Shown one piece after another: positions 49,592-58,375 of a stretch of DNA of 64,000 nt. Below the pieces are notes generated by a model. The model was not told the origin of the DNA, made no database searches, and saw only the letters and a list, made by a program, of their open reading frames with translations. Source of the DNA: an uncultured Collinsella sp. (GTDB lineage: Bacteria; Actinomycetota; Coriobacteriia; Coriobacteriales; Coriobacteriaceae); contig CAUAAZ010000004.1 of NCBI GenBank assembly GCA_958427145.1, positions 47,876-111,875 of the forward strand, written 5' to 3'. Each line of letters begins with the position of its first letter. The stretch's first letter is position 1. The translations under genes and the position numbers were made by a program.

Positions 49592-50383
49592 TTACTCCTC
49601 GTCGTCCTCATCGTCCGAGAACAGGTCCAGACGGCTCACAAACAAGCCCTCCTTGCCCTCGCGCGCGGTAATGACCACGCGGGCAATGGCGAGCGAAATC
49701 TCGTAGAGCGAGAGCAGGGCACCATACATGAGGCCCAGCGTAACGGGCGAGCCGTCGGGCGTAATCACAGCCGAGCCCACAAGCAGGCCCACGTACACGT
49801 AGCGCCAGGCGCCGCGGAAGGCCGCGTAGGACACGATGTGGAAGACGGACAGGTAGAAGATGATGAGCGGCAGCTCAAACGCCACGCCAAAGCCGATCAT
49901 AAAGAGCAGCTCCATGTTGACGTAGTTCTCCAGGTCGGGCAGCGCCGTGGCGACGGCCGAGGTCTCGCCGATAAGCCACTCAAAGCCCGCCGGGATGATG
50001 ATGAAATAGCAGAAGATGGCGCCCAGGAAGAACAGCACCGTCGAGGCGAGCACCGTGGGCACGACCCATTTGCGCTCGTTGGGACGCAGTGCCGGCAGGA
50101 AAAATGCCAGAATCTGCCAGATGATCATGGGCGTGCACATGACCACGGCCATCTTGATGGCCAGCGAGAAGCGCAGGCCAAAGCCGCCGAGCGTGGTGGT
50201 GATGTAGAACTTACCGTCCGGCACAAAGGAGCGGATGGGGTCTTCCAGGATGTCGAGCACCACGGGCGTGGCGAAATACAGCACGATGGCGGCGGCAAAC
50301 ACCGACACGACCACGATGGTCAGGCGGCGACGGAGCTCGCCCAGGTGATCGAAGAGCGGCATGCGCGCAGGTCCGATAGGCAT
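49592..50383 (-). CDS. tatC: Sec-independent translocase TatC
   Basis: 263 residues with six membrane helices. MPLFDHLGELRRRLTIVVVSV is the conserved TatC N-terminus, followed by the EDPIRSF loop and the PLIIFYLSVF region. It recognises twin-arginine signal peptides and with TatB/TatA exports folded proteins. Its ATG overlaps the tatB stop (TAATG). The acidic C-terminus (DEDDEE) is unusual but not unique. Confidence 0.93.
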   Translation of the reverse strand: MPIGPARMPLFDHLGELRRRLTIVVVSVFAAAIVLYFATPVVLDILEDPIRSFVPDGKFYITTTLGGFGLRFSLAIKMAVVMCTPMIIWQILAFFLPALRPNERKWVVPTVLASTVLFFLGAIFCYFIIIPAGFEWLIGETSAVATALPDLENYVNMELLFMIGFGVAFELPLIIFYLSVFHIVSYAAFRGAWRYVYVGLLVGSAVITPDGSPVTLGLMYGALLSLYEISLAIARVVITAREGKEGLFVSRLDLFSDDEDDEE

Positions 50384-51012
50384 TACTCATCGCCTCCCTT
50401 CGGGGCATCGGCGGTGGCAGCCTCGGCAACGGCCTCGTCCTCGGCCTCGAGCTCGCGAGCGAGCTGGTCGACGACGGCCTTGCGCTTGCGGGGACGACGG
50501 GCGTAGAGGTCAGCCGTCGTGGGCTCTGCCGGCTCGGGCTCGGACTCCGGCTCTGCAGCAGGCTCGGGCTCGGACTCCGGCTCTGCAGCAGGCTCGGGCT
50601 CGACGACAGGCTCGGCGGCAGCGGCAGGCTCGGCGCCCTCGGCCTCGGACTCCTCAGCAGCACCCTCGCCCTCGGCGGCAGCCTCGCTCGCGGCCTTCTC
50701 GGCAGCAAGACGGGCGCGACGCTCGGCAAAGGTCTCCTTCTTGGCGGGCGCTGCCGTCTCGGCGGCATCCTTGTCCGCATCGGAATCGTCATCGACGGCA
50801 GCCTTCTTGGGCTTGACCGGGGCCGACGCGGCCTCGCTCACCGGATCGATTATCTCGGACTGAACAACGGCCGTCATCTTTTCCTGCGTCTCGCGGAACT
50901 GACGGATGGCACGGCCGATCGTACGGCCCATCTGTGGGAGCTTATCCGGGCCAAACAGCAAAAAGCCGAAGACCACGATGATCGCGAGCTCACCCTCTCC
51001 AATACCAAACAC
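50383..51012 (-). CDS. TatA/TatB family twin-arginine translocase subunit
   Basis: 209 residues with a GTG start (51012) and GGAGGT just upstream. FGIGEGELAIIVVFGFLLFGPDKLPQMGRTIGRAIRQFRE is the TatA/B transmembrane plus amphipathic helix; the long, low-complexity Ala/Glu/Pro tail and position before tatC favour TatB. The tail contains repeats (EPAAEPESEP). It pairs with TatC. Confidence 0.88.
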   Translation of the reverse strand: MFGIGEGELAIIVVFGFLLFGPDKLPQMGRTIGRAIRQFRETQEKMTAVVQSEIIDPVSEAASAPVKPKKAAVDDDSDADKDAAETAAPAKKETFAERRARLAAEKAASEAAAEGEGAAEESEAEGAEPAAAAEPVVEPEPAAEPESEPEPAAEPESEPEPAEPTTADLYARRPRKRKAVVDQLARELEAEDEAVAEAATADAPKGGDE

Positions 51013-51166
51013 ACATACCTCCAAGGCTCGATGTGAGTCGAGCCCGCACCGCGCCATTCGGCCGGAACTCGTCTATTCATTCGGTCAAGTATAGCGCCCG
51101 GACGCCAAAACGTCCGAGCGCATCACAAACATATGCCAAACGGCACGCCCTTTTGGGGGGCAAAGA

Positions 51167-51481
51167 TTATGCAGCGGTGATCGAAATCTCTTGGTCGACA
51201 CCCAACAGCTGGACCACACGCATCACCGGGGGCTGCACATTGGTGCAGCTAAAGCGCTTGCCGTGGTCGACCGCGTGGTGCGCAGCGCCCACGAGCACGC
51301 CAATGCCCGTCGAATCGATGTAGCTCACCTGGGCAAAATCGAGCTCAACGGCCTCGGTGGGCTGCTCGAGCGCCAGGTCGATGGCATTGCGCAGGCTATC
51401 GGCGTTAGAGATATCGATCTCGCCGGTTACCTTAATGGTGTAGAGCTCTGGCGTGGGGTTGGTGGAAATACCCAAATCCAT
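51167..51481 (-). CDS. STAS-domain protein (anti-sigma factor antagonist-like)
   Basis: 104 residues. The SpoIIAA-like fold is seen in ELYTIKVTGEIDISNADSLRNAI and SYIDSTGIGVLVGAA, which holds the phosphorylatable Ser. No anti-sigma kinase gene is near. It lies 51 bases after the aminotransferase gene; the Shine-Dalgarno is AAAGGAG. It may also be a general regulator. Confidence 0.87.
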   Translation of the reverse strand: MDLGISTNPTPELYTIKVTGEIDISNADSLRNAIDLALEQPTEAVELDFAQVSYIDSTGIGVLVGAAHHAVDHGKRFSCTNVQPPVMRVVQLLGVDQEISITAA

Positions 51482-51532
51482 GTATACGCTCCTTTACGTA
51501 TCGAAAGTGCGGATAGTACGGGAAGCCGCGCG

Positions 51533-52837
51533 TTAGGCGCGCTCGGCACGCGCAAGCTCGGCAGCGACGAGCTTAACGGCCAGCACCAGCACATCGAGCG
51601 CGGCCTCCAGGTCCTCGACCGTGGGATAGCTCGGCGCGATGCGGATGTTGGTGTCGCGCGGATCCTTGCCATAAGGCCAGGTGGCACCAGCCGGCGTGAG
51701 CTTGACGCCCAGGTCGGCGCAGAGCGCGGCGACCTTCCGGGCCGAGCCCTCGGGACCATCGAAGCTTACAAAGTAGCCGCCGCGGGGATGCGTCCAGGTG
51801 GCGCAACCCGTATCGCCCAGGCCCTCGGTGAGCTTGCGCTCAACGGCCTCAAAGCGCGGGCGCAAAAACTCGGCATGCTTTTTCATGTGCTCCTTGACCG
51901 CCTCGATGGTGGGAAGGAAGCGCACGTGGCGCAGTTGGTTGAGCTTATCAGCACTGATGAGGCCGGCCTTCAGGCGCTTGGAGAACTCCGCAATAACCGC
52001 GGGGCTCGCACCGATAAAGCCGATACCGGCACCCGGGAAGGTGATCTTGGACGTCGAGGCGAATGCCACCACGCGGTCCTCGGTGCCCGCCGCGCGGGCA
52101 AGATCAAAGATGTTGGCGAGCTCGTCGGTCTCGTCGTACAGGTCGTGCACGCAGTAGGCGTTGTCCCAGAAGATGCGGAAATCGGGCGCGGCCGTGTGCA
52201 TCTCGACCAGGCGGCGCACGGTGTCCTCGCTAAAGGTGATACCCGTGGGGTTGGAATACTTGGGCACGCACCAGATGCCCTTGATGGAATCGTCGGCGGC
52301 AACGAGGCGCTCGATCTCGTCCATATCGGGGCCGTTGTCAGTCATCGCGACGGGGACGTTCTCGATACCCAGATCGGCGGTGATGCCAAAGTGGCGGTCG
52401 TAGCCGGGAACCGGGCACAGGAACTTGACCTTCTTGCCGTCGTGCGCGGCCTCGTAAGCCTCCCAGGGCTCGCTGCCGCACGAGCCGCAGCGCCAGAACA
52501 TACCGGCGATGTCGTGCTCGATCAGCAGGCTTGACGAACCCAGCACGAGCGTCTGCTCGGCGGGGCAACCCAGGAACTCCCCCGCCAGCTTGCGTGCCGA
52601 GGGAATGCCCTCAAAGCAGCCGTAGTTGGAACAGTCGACGTTGCCGTCGTGCAGGTCGGCATCGGCATTGAGGATATCGAGCATGGGTCGAGAGATGTCC
52701 ACCTGGGAGGGCGACGGCTTGCCGCGGGCCATATCGAGCGCCAGGCCCTTGGCCTTGACCTCGGCGACCTCGGCTTTGAGCGCCTCGATGGCGGCATCGA
52801 GTTCGGTGGTTTCCATCTTCTGGTAGATCGTCTGCAT
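51533..52837 (-). CDS. Aspartate aminotransferase, subgroup Ic (MocR-like)
   Basis: 434 residues. LDMARGKPSPSQVDISRPML, YGCFEGIPSARKLAGE, WCVPKYSNPTGITF and the PLP-binding Lys264 in STSKITFPGAGIGF are typical of the divergent AspAT group (PF12897). GGYFVSFDG and NIRIAPSYP complete the fold. It probably transaminates aspartate and 2-oxoglutarate. Confidence 0.88.
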   Translation of the reverse strand: MQTIYQKMETTELDAAIEALKAEVAEVKAKGLALDMARGKPSPSQVDISRPMLDILNADADLHDGNVDCSNYGCFEGIPSARKLAGEFLGCPAEQTLVLGSSSLLIEHDIAGMFWRCGSCGSEPWEAYEAAHDGKKVKFLCPVPGYDRHFGITADLGIENVPVAMTDNGPDMDEIERLVAADDSIKGIWCVPKYSNPTGITFSEDTVRRLVEMHTAAPDFRIFWDNAYCVHDLYDETDELANIFDLARAAGTEDRVVAFASTSKITFPGAGIGFIGASPAVIAEFSKRLKAGLISADKLNQLRHVRFLPTIEAVKEHMKKHAEFLRPRFEAVERKLTEGLGDTGCATWTHPRGGYFVSFDGPEGSARKVAALCADLGVKLTPAGATWPYGKDPRDTNIRIAPSYPTVEDLEAALDVLVLAVKLVAAELARAERA

Positions 52838-52986
52838 GGGTGCGACCTTTCACGAAGCGGTACGTTGCAATTCTTCTAAGTATAGACCGCCACCGTCGCA
52901 ACGTTATGAAGCCGTGATAGATTAAGTCCATCGCAATGAATTACGAATCGCCGCGCATGCCGGCATGAAGCGCCCAAGGAGGCACT

Positions 52987-53241
52987 ATGGAGTACGGATC
53001 GTTCCAGGCCGAGGAATTCGGCGACCTTCAGCGCCTGGTCGACGGACTGTTTTACGACCGCCACGCCATCGACCGCCTGGATCTGATCGTACAGGCCGAA
53101 ATCTTGGACCTGGCGCCCGATCTCATGGAAATCGTGAACCTGCTACCGCCCGGCTATTACGACCGCCAGTCACTTTGCGACCAGCTCAACTCCGCCTTGG
53201 CCGCCCACGGCTGGGGCGCCATCTACGGCACCGTGGAATAA
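52987..53241 (+). CDS. Small conserved-looking hypothetical protein
   Basis: 84 residues with an excellent ribosome site (AAGGAGG) and divergent from the aminotransferase gene. It is acidic and helical in pattern (FGDLQRLVDGLFYDRHAIDRLDLIVQAEILDL), with a GWG near the end. No known domain is recognised. Confidence 0.65.
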   Translation: MEYGSFQAEEFGDLQRLVDGLFYDRHAIDRLDLIVQAEILDLAPDLMEIVNLLPPGYYDRQSLCDQLNSALAAHGWGAIYGTVE

Positions 53242-53260
53242 ACCTAGTCATTGGGGCCTG

Positions 53261-53488
53261 TGGTCAAAAAATAGCAAATATGAGTACTGTTACTTTTTTA
53301 GTAACAGCGATTTTGAATTAAAAAGGCCAGTCTTGGCCTTTTGTGTCCAGTTTTGGAAGGATGCATCGGCATTTTTCGTCCAGCCACGCAATCGTTAATG
53401 CACAGACAGAATAGATTTGTACATTATTTTTCGCGCCTAAAATGAAACGCCGTTTGTGACAGTACTCACAAACGGCGTTTTTTGGCCA
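53261..53488. mobile_element. MITE-like element 2
   Basis: The left end (53261-53307) matches the left TIR of the element at 38709 without gaps. The right end (to 53488, TTTTTTGGCCA) is a partial inverted match (TGAGTACTGTCAC) that has acquired a hairpin AAACGCCGTTTGTGA/TCACAAACGGCGTTT (53445-53480) with T6, a terminator-like structure. The interior is non-coding and A+T-rich. Confidence 0.7.
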
Positions 53489-53573
53489 CTGGGGTGTCCG
53501 GCAGGTGGCAAGTACCACTCAAAACCGCGTTTTACATGCGCTCGAGCAGGCTCTGGCGTCTGTTTCTACGCGC

Positions 53574-54932
53574 TTACTCGTCCTTGGGCGCGGGGTGCTT
53601 GCAGATCACACTCATGTAGATCATGCCGAGCACGGCAGCGGTGACCGAACCGGCAAGGATGGCGGCCTTGGCAGCCAGAACCTCAAACTGGGCCGTCGGG
53701 AAGGCGAGGCCGCTGATGAGAATCGACATGGTAAAGCCGATACCGCCCAGAATGCCCACGCCGGCAATCATATGCCAGTTGACATTGTGCGGCAGCTCGC
53801 AGGCCTTGAGCTTGACCAGGGCGAACGTCATGCCAAAGATGCCGATCGGCTTGCCCAGCAGCATGCCAAAGTACACGCCGAGCGTCACCGGGTCGGTGAG
53901 CAGCGTGCTCATGTCCACGCCCACTAGGCGAACCTGTGCGTTCACGAACGCAAAGATCGGCAGAATCACAAAGTTGACCGGCGTGGAGATCAGACGCTCC
54001 ATGCGGATGAGCGGCGGGGTGACGCGGTGCATGACGCGCTCGACCTTGGTGGTCGAGACGGTAAAGTCATGCTGGCCCAGGATGTGTGCCTCGTCGTCGT
54101 AACGGTCGTCGAGCAGCGGCAGGCACTCGCCCAACCAATCGGTAAGGCTATCGAGCTTGACGCCGCACTTGGCCGGAATGGTGAAGGCCAGGATGACGCC
54201 GGCCAGCGTAGCGTGCACGCCGCTCTTGAACATGCAGAACCACAACAGCAGACCCAGTACCGAATACGGGGCAAGGCGGTAATGCTGCGTCTTGTTGAGC
54301 CACACGAGCGCGCAGGTCACAAGCGCGGCGGCGCCCAACCAAAACGGATTGGGGCTCTGACCGTAGAAGATGGCGATGGCGGCGATGGAGATGAGGTCGT
54401 CGGCGATGGCGAGCGTCGAGAAGAACACGCGCACGCCGTTGGGCACGCGGTTGCCCAAAAGCGACAGCACGCCCAGCGCAAAGGCAATATCGGTTGCCAT
54501 GGGAATGGCCCAGCCGTTGTGCGCGCCGGCATGGTTAAAGATCAGATAGATGCAGGCGGGAACGACGACGCCGCCCACGGCCGCCAGCATGGGAAGCATA
54601 GCCTGGCGCGGGTTCTTGAGCTCGCCGACCGTCATCTCGTACTTAAGCTCAATGCCCACCAACAAAAAGAAGATCGCCATGAGGAAGTCGTTGACGAAAA
54701 GCTCGACGGTGAGGCCAGCCGTCAAATGCCCCAGACCCACATACAGCGGGGTCTCCAAAAAGTGATGGATGGCCTCGTAGGCATCGGTATTAGCGCAAAT
54801 GACGGCGGCGATGGCGGCGAAGACCATGACGGCGGCGGAAATCGTGCCGTTCTCGGCGATGCGCTCCCAGATGTCGTGACGTTCAAAGCGCTTGCGCTCG
54901 CGAACGTTGAACAGCTGCTCAGTTGCTGCCAT
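53574..54932 (-). CDS. nhaA: Na+/H+ antiporter NhaA
   Basis: 452 residues with about 12 membrane helices. MATDIAFALGVLSLLG, the ion-binding pair D178/D179 in TLAIADDLISI and the VGIELKYEMTVGEL loop are hallmark NhaA motifs. It exports sodium in exchange for protons. The N-terminal ~25 residues and the C-terminus are longer than in E. coli NhaA. Confidence 0.94.
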   Translation of the reverse strand: MAATEQLFNVRERKRFERHDIWERIAENGTISAAVMVFAAIAAVICANTDAYEAIHHFLETPLYVGLGHLTAGLTVELFVNDFLMAIFFLLVGIELKYEMTVGELKNPRQAMLPMLAAVGGVVVPACIYLIFNHAGAHNGWAIPMATDIAFALGVLSLLGNRVPNGVRVFFSTLAIADDLISIAAIAIFYGQSPNPFWLGAAALVTCALVWLNKTQHYRLAPYSVLGLLLWFCMFKSGVHATLAGVILAFTIPAKCGVKLDSLTDWLGECLPLLDDRYDDEAHILGQHDFTVSTTKVERVMHRVTPPLIRMERLISTPVNFVILPIFAFVNAQVRLVGVDMSTLLTDPVTLGVYFGMLLGKPIGIFGMTFALVKLKACELPHNVNWHMIAGVGILGGIGFTMSILISGLAFPTAQFEVLAAKAAILAGSVTAAVLGMIYMSVICKHPAPKDE

Positions 54933-55140
54933 GGGCGGCTCCTTTCACGGGATGGCTCCCGTCTTAAAAAAGCACGGCCCGCCCAAGTGGCGGCGCCGCG
55001 CTCTAACGTATTACGCTTGCATCTAGCCTACCCTGCACGACAGGCACGCAGGCGTGGCCGAAAAGCGGAACCACAGGTTGAACATTATTTGCTCAACGGC
55101 ACGGGCACGCCTGTCCAAGAGACGACGCGGCGCCGTGCAC

Positions 55141-55180
55141 AAAAAACGACCGGAGCGCGGGGCGTCCGCGATCCGGTCGT
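55141..55180 (-). terminator. Terminator after ppaC
   Basis: ACGACCGGA (55146-55154) pairs with TCCGGTCGT (55172-55180). Read on the minus strand it is followed by TTTTTTG. The nhaA-ppaC gap (54933-55199) holds little else. Confidence 0.88.
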
Positions 55181-55199
55181 GGCGTTTGGTCAACTAAAC

Positions 55200-56123
55200 C
55201 TAGCAGGCGGCCATGATGGGGGCAGCGACCTGCTTCTTACGGGAGAGGACGCCCGGCATCCAGACGCCGTCGTGCTCGTCGGCAATGCCCAGGCCCTTCT
55301 GAGCAGCCTCGGTCTCGCCCTCGAGCAGGACCTGCGAGCCCTCCTCCATGATGTCGGTGATGCACAGGACAATGCCGTCAGCACCCTTCTCGGCGGCGTA
55401 GGCGCGCATGGCCTCGCGAATCTCGTCGATCATGCCGAGTGCGCGGGTCTTGTCGACAGTCTCGTACTGGCCGATGAGCAGCTTCTTGCCAGCAGGCTCG
55501 AACATCTTGATGTCGTTGCCGACCATCTCGGCTGCGGTGAAGGAGCCGGACGGACGGGTGAGGAAAACCTCCATGCCAAACTTGACCGGGTCGACGCCCA
55601 CCTGCTCGCCGAGCTTGGCGGCGACGGCGCGGTCGACATCGGTGGTGGTGGGGCTCTTGAGCATGAGCGTGTCGGTCATCATGGCCGAGAGCAGCAGCTT
55701 GGCCTGAACGTCGGAAAGCTCAACGCCGAGCACGCCGGCGAGTTTGGTGACGATGGTGCAGCTGGAGCCCCAGGGCAGGCAGATGTAGTGCAGCGGGCCG
55801 GCGGTCTCGAAGTCGCCGATGCGGTGATGATCGACAACGCCAAAGACCGTGGCGTCCTTAAGGCCGGCGACGGACTGGGCAGACTCGTTGTGGTCGGTGA
55901 GGACGACGAGCTGACCAGCCTCGACGGACTCGATCACGCGGGGCTCGGCGATGCCGGCGTCGGCGAGCAGCTTGGCGGACTCGGCCGGAAGCTGACCAAG
56001 GGCGCAGGCCTCGTAGGTGTTGCCGGCATACTCAACCTGGTTGAGCAGCTGGGACAGGACGACGGCGCTCATGATGGCGTCGTTATCGGGGTTCTGGTGA
56101 CCAAAGACAAGAACGTTTGCCAT
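55200..56123 (-). CDS. ppaC: Manganese-dependent inorganic pyrophosphatase
   Basis: 307 residues of the DHH family (class C pyrophosphatase). FGHQNPDNDAI supplies metal ligands (H9, D13, D15), VVDHHRIGDF is the DHH motif, and the C-terminal DHHA2 domain contains SRKKQ. It hydrolyses pyrophosphate in the cytoplasm. GGAGG ribosome site. Confidence 0.95.
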   Translation of the reverse strand: MANVLVFGHQNPDNDAIMSAVVLSQLLNQVEYAGNTYEACALGQLPAESAKLLADAGIAEPRVIESVEAGQLVVLTDHNESAQSVAGLKDATVFGVVDHHRIGDFETAGPLHYICLPWGSSCTIVTKLAGVLGVELSDVQAKLLLSAMMTDTLMLKSPTTTDVDRAVAAKLGEQVGVDPVKFGMEVFLTRPSGSFTAAEMVGNDIKMFEPAGKKLLIGQYETVDKTRALGMIDEIREAMRAYAAEKGADGIVLCITDIMEEGSQVLLEGETEAAQKGLGIADEHDGVWMPGVLSRKKQVAAPIMAAC

Positions 56124-56237
56124 GGATATCCTCCACTTGATATGTGTACTTGGACGTAGCTATGGTAGCACGCCGTTGCCGAGCCTTCGCAGACGGAAGG
56201 GCCACGGCATATTTTGGGGCGCAGGCACGGGGGCCAA

Positions 56238-56291
56238 GGCTGTCCCTTTTGCACCATGTTGGTGCAATGTAACCTGTCCCCCTTGCACCAG
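56238..56291. repeat. Dispersed CTGTCCC/GCACCA repeat, copy 1
   Basis: The block GCACCATGTTGGTGCAATGT, then AACCTGTCCC and TTGCACCA, matches the block at 62656-62694 (GCACCATGTTGCTGCAAAGC, AACCTGTCCC, TTGCACCA) at most positions. It lies between ppaC and the ROK kinase 3' end. Confidence 0.65.
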
Positions 56292-57245
56292 CTATTTACC
56301 GGCAGCGCGCAGGGCTACGTAGGCAGCACCGATGATGCCGGCGTCGTTTCCGAGCGAAGCGACCTTAATGGGCGTCTCGCGCGAGGCGGAAAGCGCGTAC
56401 TGCTTAAAGTGCTCGCGAACCTTGTCGAGGTAGACATCGGCCGAGGCGGAGGCGCCGCCGCCGATGAGGAACATCTCGGGATCAACCACGTTGGCAATAA
56501 GCGCCAGTGCGCGGCCGAGATAGTCGGCCATGGTATCGGCCGCGGCCAGCGCGAGCTTGTCGCCCTCGCGACAAGCCTGGAACACGTCCTTGGAATCGGA
56601 GGGGCCGGTCAGCTCGATGGGCTCGACGCCCGCCTTCTTGCACTCGGCAAGGTAGTTGCTCACCACGCCGGTGGCGCTGGAATACTGCTCCAGGTGGCCA
56701 TGGCCGCCGCAGCCGCAGGTGCGCTCCTCAGCCGGGTTCAGGCACATGTGGCCGATCTCGCCGCCGGCACCCACAACGCCCGACACCACGTCGCCGTTGA
56801 CGATAACGCCGCCGCCCACGCCGGTACCGATGGTGACCATCACCACGTTCTGCACGCCCTTGGCAGAACCGAGCCAGGCCTCGCCCATAGCAGCAGCGTT
56901 GGCGTCGTTCTCGTACTTAACGACCGCGTCGGGGCAGTGCTCCTGAATGGCGATCTTGAGCTCGGGCAGGTTGATGGCAATGTTCGCCTTGACCTTGGCA
57001 TCGCCCGATGCCGGGATGGGGCACGGGACGGCCAGGCCAATGCCCGACACAAAGGCACGCGGAATCTGGGCCTTGGCGACCACCTGGTCGATAGCCTCGG
57101 TCACCGCGGCAAAGCCCGCAGCGTCAACGATGGGAGGCGTGGGCACGCTGGCCTTGGCAAGCAGGTTTCCGTCCTCATCGAACAGACCCTCCTTGACCGA
57201 GGTGCCGCCGACGTCGATGCCGATGTAATACTGCTTAGGTTCCAT
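56292..57245 (-). CDS. ROK-family glucokinase
   Basis: 317 residues from ATG 57245 (GAAAGG upstream). N-terminal ATP loop YYIGIDVGGTSVKEGLFD, catalytic region YENDANAAAMGEAW with the catalytic Asp, TIGTGVGGGVIVNG, and the ROK zinc motif in GEIGHMC...CGCGGHGHLEQ. It phosphorylates glucose or a related sugar. It is divergent from the GntR-manA pair. Confidence 0.9.
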   Translation of the reverse strand: MEPKQYYIGIDVGGTSVKEGLFDEDGNLLAKASVPTPPIVDAAGFAAVTEAIDQVVAKAQIPRAFVSGIGLAVPCPIPASGDAKVKANIAINLPELKIAIQEHCPDAVVKYENDANAAAMGEAWLGSAKGVQNVVMVTIGTGVGGGVIVNGDVVSGVVGAGGEIGHMCLNPAEERTCGCGGHGHLEQYSSATGVVSNYLAECKKAGVEPIELTGPSDSKDVFQACREGDKLALAAADTMADYLGRALALIANVVDPEMFLIGGGASASADVYLDKVREHFKQYALSASRETPIKVASLGNDAGIIGAAYVALRAAGK

Positions 57246-57300
57246 GGGAGCCCGCCTTTCTCGTTTAAACATTGCCTGTATGGTACCGCTCCCAAGGCAA

Positions 57301-57340
57301 AAACCTACCAAAAAGGACAGGTTTGTTTTGGCAGGTTTTA
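57301..57340. promoter_or_regulatory. Inverted repeat in the ROK/GntR divergent region
   Basis: AAAACCTACCAAAA (57301-57314) and TTTTGGCAGGTTTT (57327-57340) pair with one mismatch. It may be an operator or a hairpin. The 57246-57581 region otherwise shows only A+T-rich sequence. Confidence 0.45.
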
Positions 57341-57581
57341 TCTGGGGAAGCGCAGAGTACGAGATTCGGTTCGCTGGGTGTTATATCGGTTCGGCCCCGT
57401 CCTCGGACCGATCATTTCTCAACACGACACTACTCAGATGTTTATCATTTAAAACGCTCTAATTTTACAAGCGGGGCGACTTTTATTTTTATCTTTCTCG
57501 AACTTTTCAATAACTCAATAGAGATACTTAGGTGTTGACTATACTTTCTTTTATTCTCAATCAAGTTGGAAAGGAGGTTCC

Positions 57582-58301
57582 TTGATTCCCAAATACGAGG
57601 CGATAGCTGCAGATATTCGTCGAAGCATCGAGGATGGCGCTCTTAAACCGGGCGACAAGCTTCCTACCGTCGTTGAGTTCTGCAAGCTCTATAACGTTTC
57701 CAAAATCACCGTCAAACGAGCTATTGAGCAGATCACCGAGGAAGGTCTTATTACCAGCCGACGCGGATCGGGTACCTACGTTAAGGACACGGCGGGGCTT
57801 CCCGGCCAGGCGTTTTTCCAGGGCAAAAACGACCGTGTCCAGGGTTTTTCGTATGAGCATCGCGGGGAGAAAGTGACCTCGGTGGTCTACGATTTCTCGA
57901 TCGTCAATCCACCGGCAGAGGTTGCGACCCAGCTGGGAATGACCGAGGATGACTTCGCCTATCACATCGTGCGCGTGCGCCAGGTCGACGAGAAGCCCAT
58001 CGTCATCGAGTACACCTATATGCCGCTCGAACTGATCCCGGGCCTTAAAAAGAAGGACCTGTACGGATCGGTCTACGGCTTTATCCGCGAGCAATGCGGG
58101 CTGAAAATTTCGAGCTTCCACCGTACCATTCGCGCCGTGGCAGCAACCGAGGAAGAAGCCGAGCGTCTGGACACCAAGCCTGGCTCTCCCCTGCTCGAGC
58201 TCACCCAGATTGGCTTTTTGGACAGCGGCGCCGCCTTTGAGTATTCGATCTCGCGCAACGTTGGCGACCGCTTTGAGCTGCACAACGTAACGTTGGCATA
58301 G
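57582..58301 (+). CDS. GntR/HutC-family transcriptional regulator
   Basis: 239 residues with a TTG start (57582) after AAAGGAGG. Winged helix: KPGDKLPTVVEFCKLYNVSKITVKRAIEQITEEGLI...GSGTYV; UTRA effector domain with EYTYMPLELIPGL and FEYSISRNVGDRF. Upstream of manA (68 bases), it may regulate mannose or hexose-phosphate metabolism. Confidence 0.9.
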   Translation: MIPKYEAIAADIRRSIEDGALKPGDKLPTVVEFCKLYNVSKITVKRAIEQITEEGLITSRRGSGTYVKDTAGLPGQAFFQGKNDRVQGFSYEHRGEKVTSVVYDFSIVNPPAEVATQLGMTEDDFAYHIVRVRQVDEKPIVIEYTYMPLELIPGLKKKDLYGSVYGFIREQCGLKISSFHRTIRAVAATEEEAERLDTKPGSPLLELTQIGFLDSGAAFEYSISRNVGDRFELHNVTLA

Positions 58302-58375
58302 GTTTTTGTAGTCATGCGGGTGCTCGTTTTGAGCAGCTTTACGCGGCGCCCGCGCAACATAATGGGGGTATGAAT

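Noticed and set aside
54027..56159. 710-residue plus-strand frame opposite nhaA and ppaC
   Set aside because: It spans two recognised minus-strand genes and their terminator; no motif of its own.
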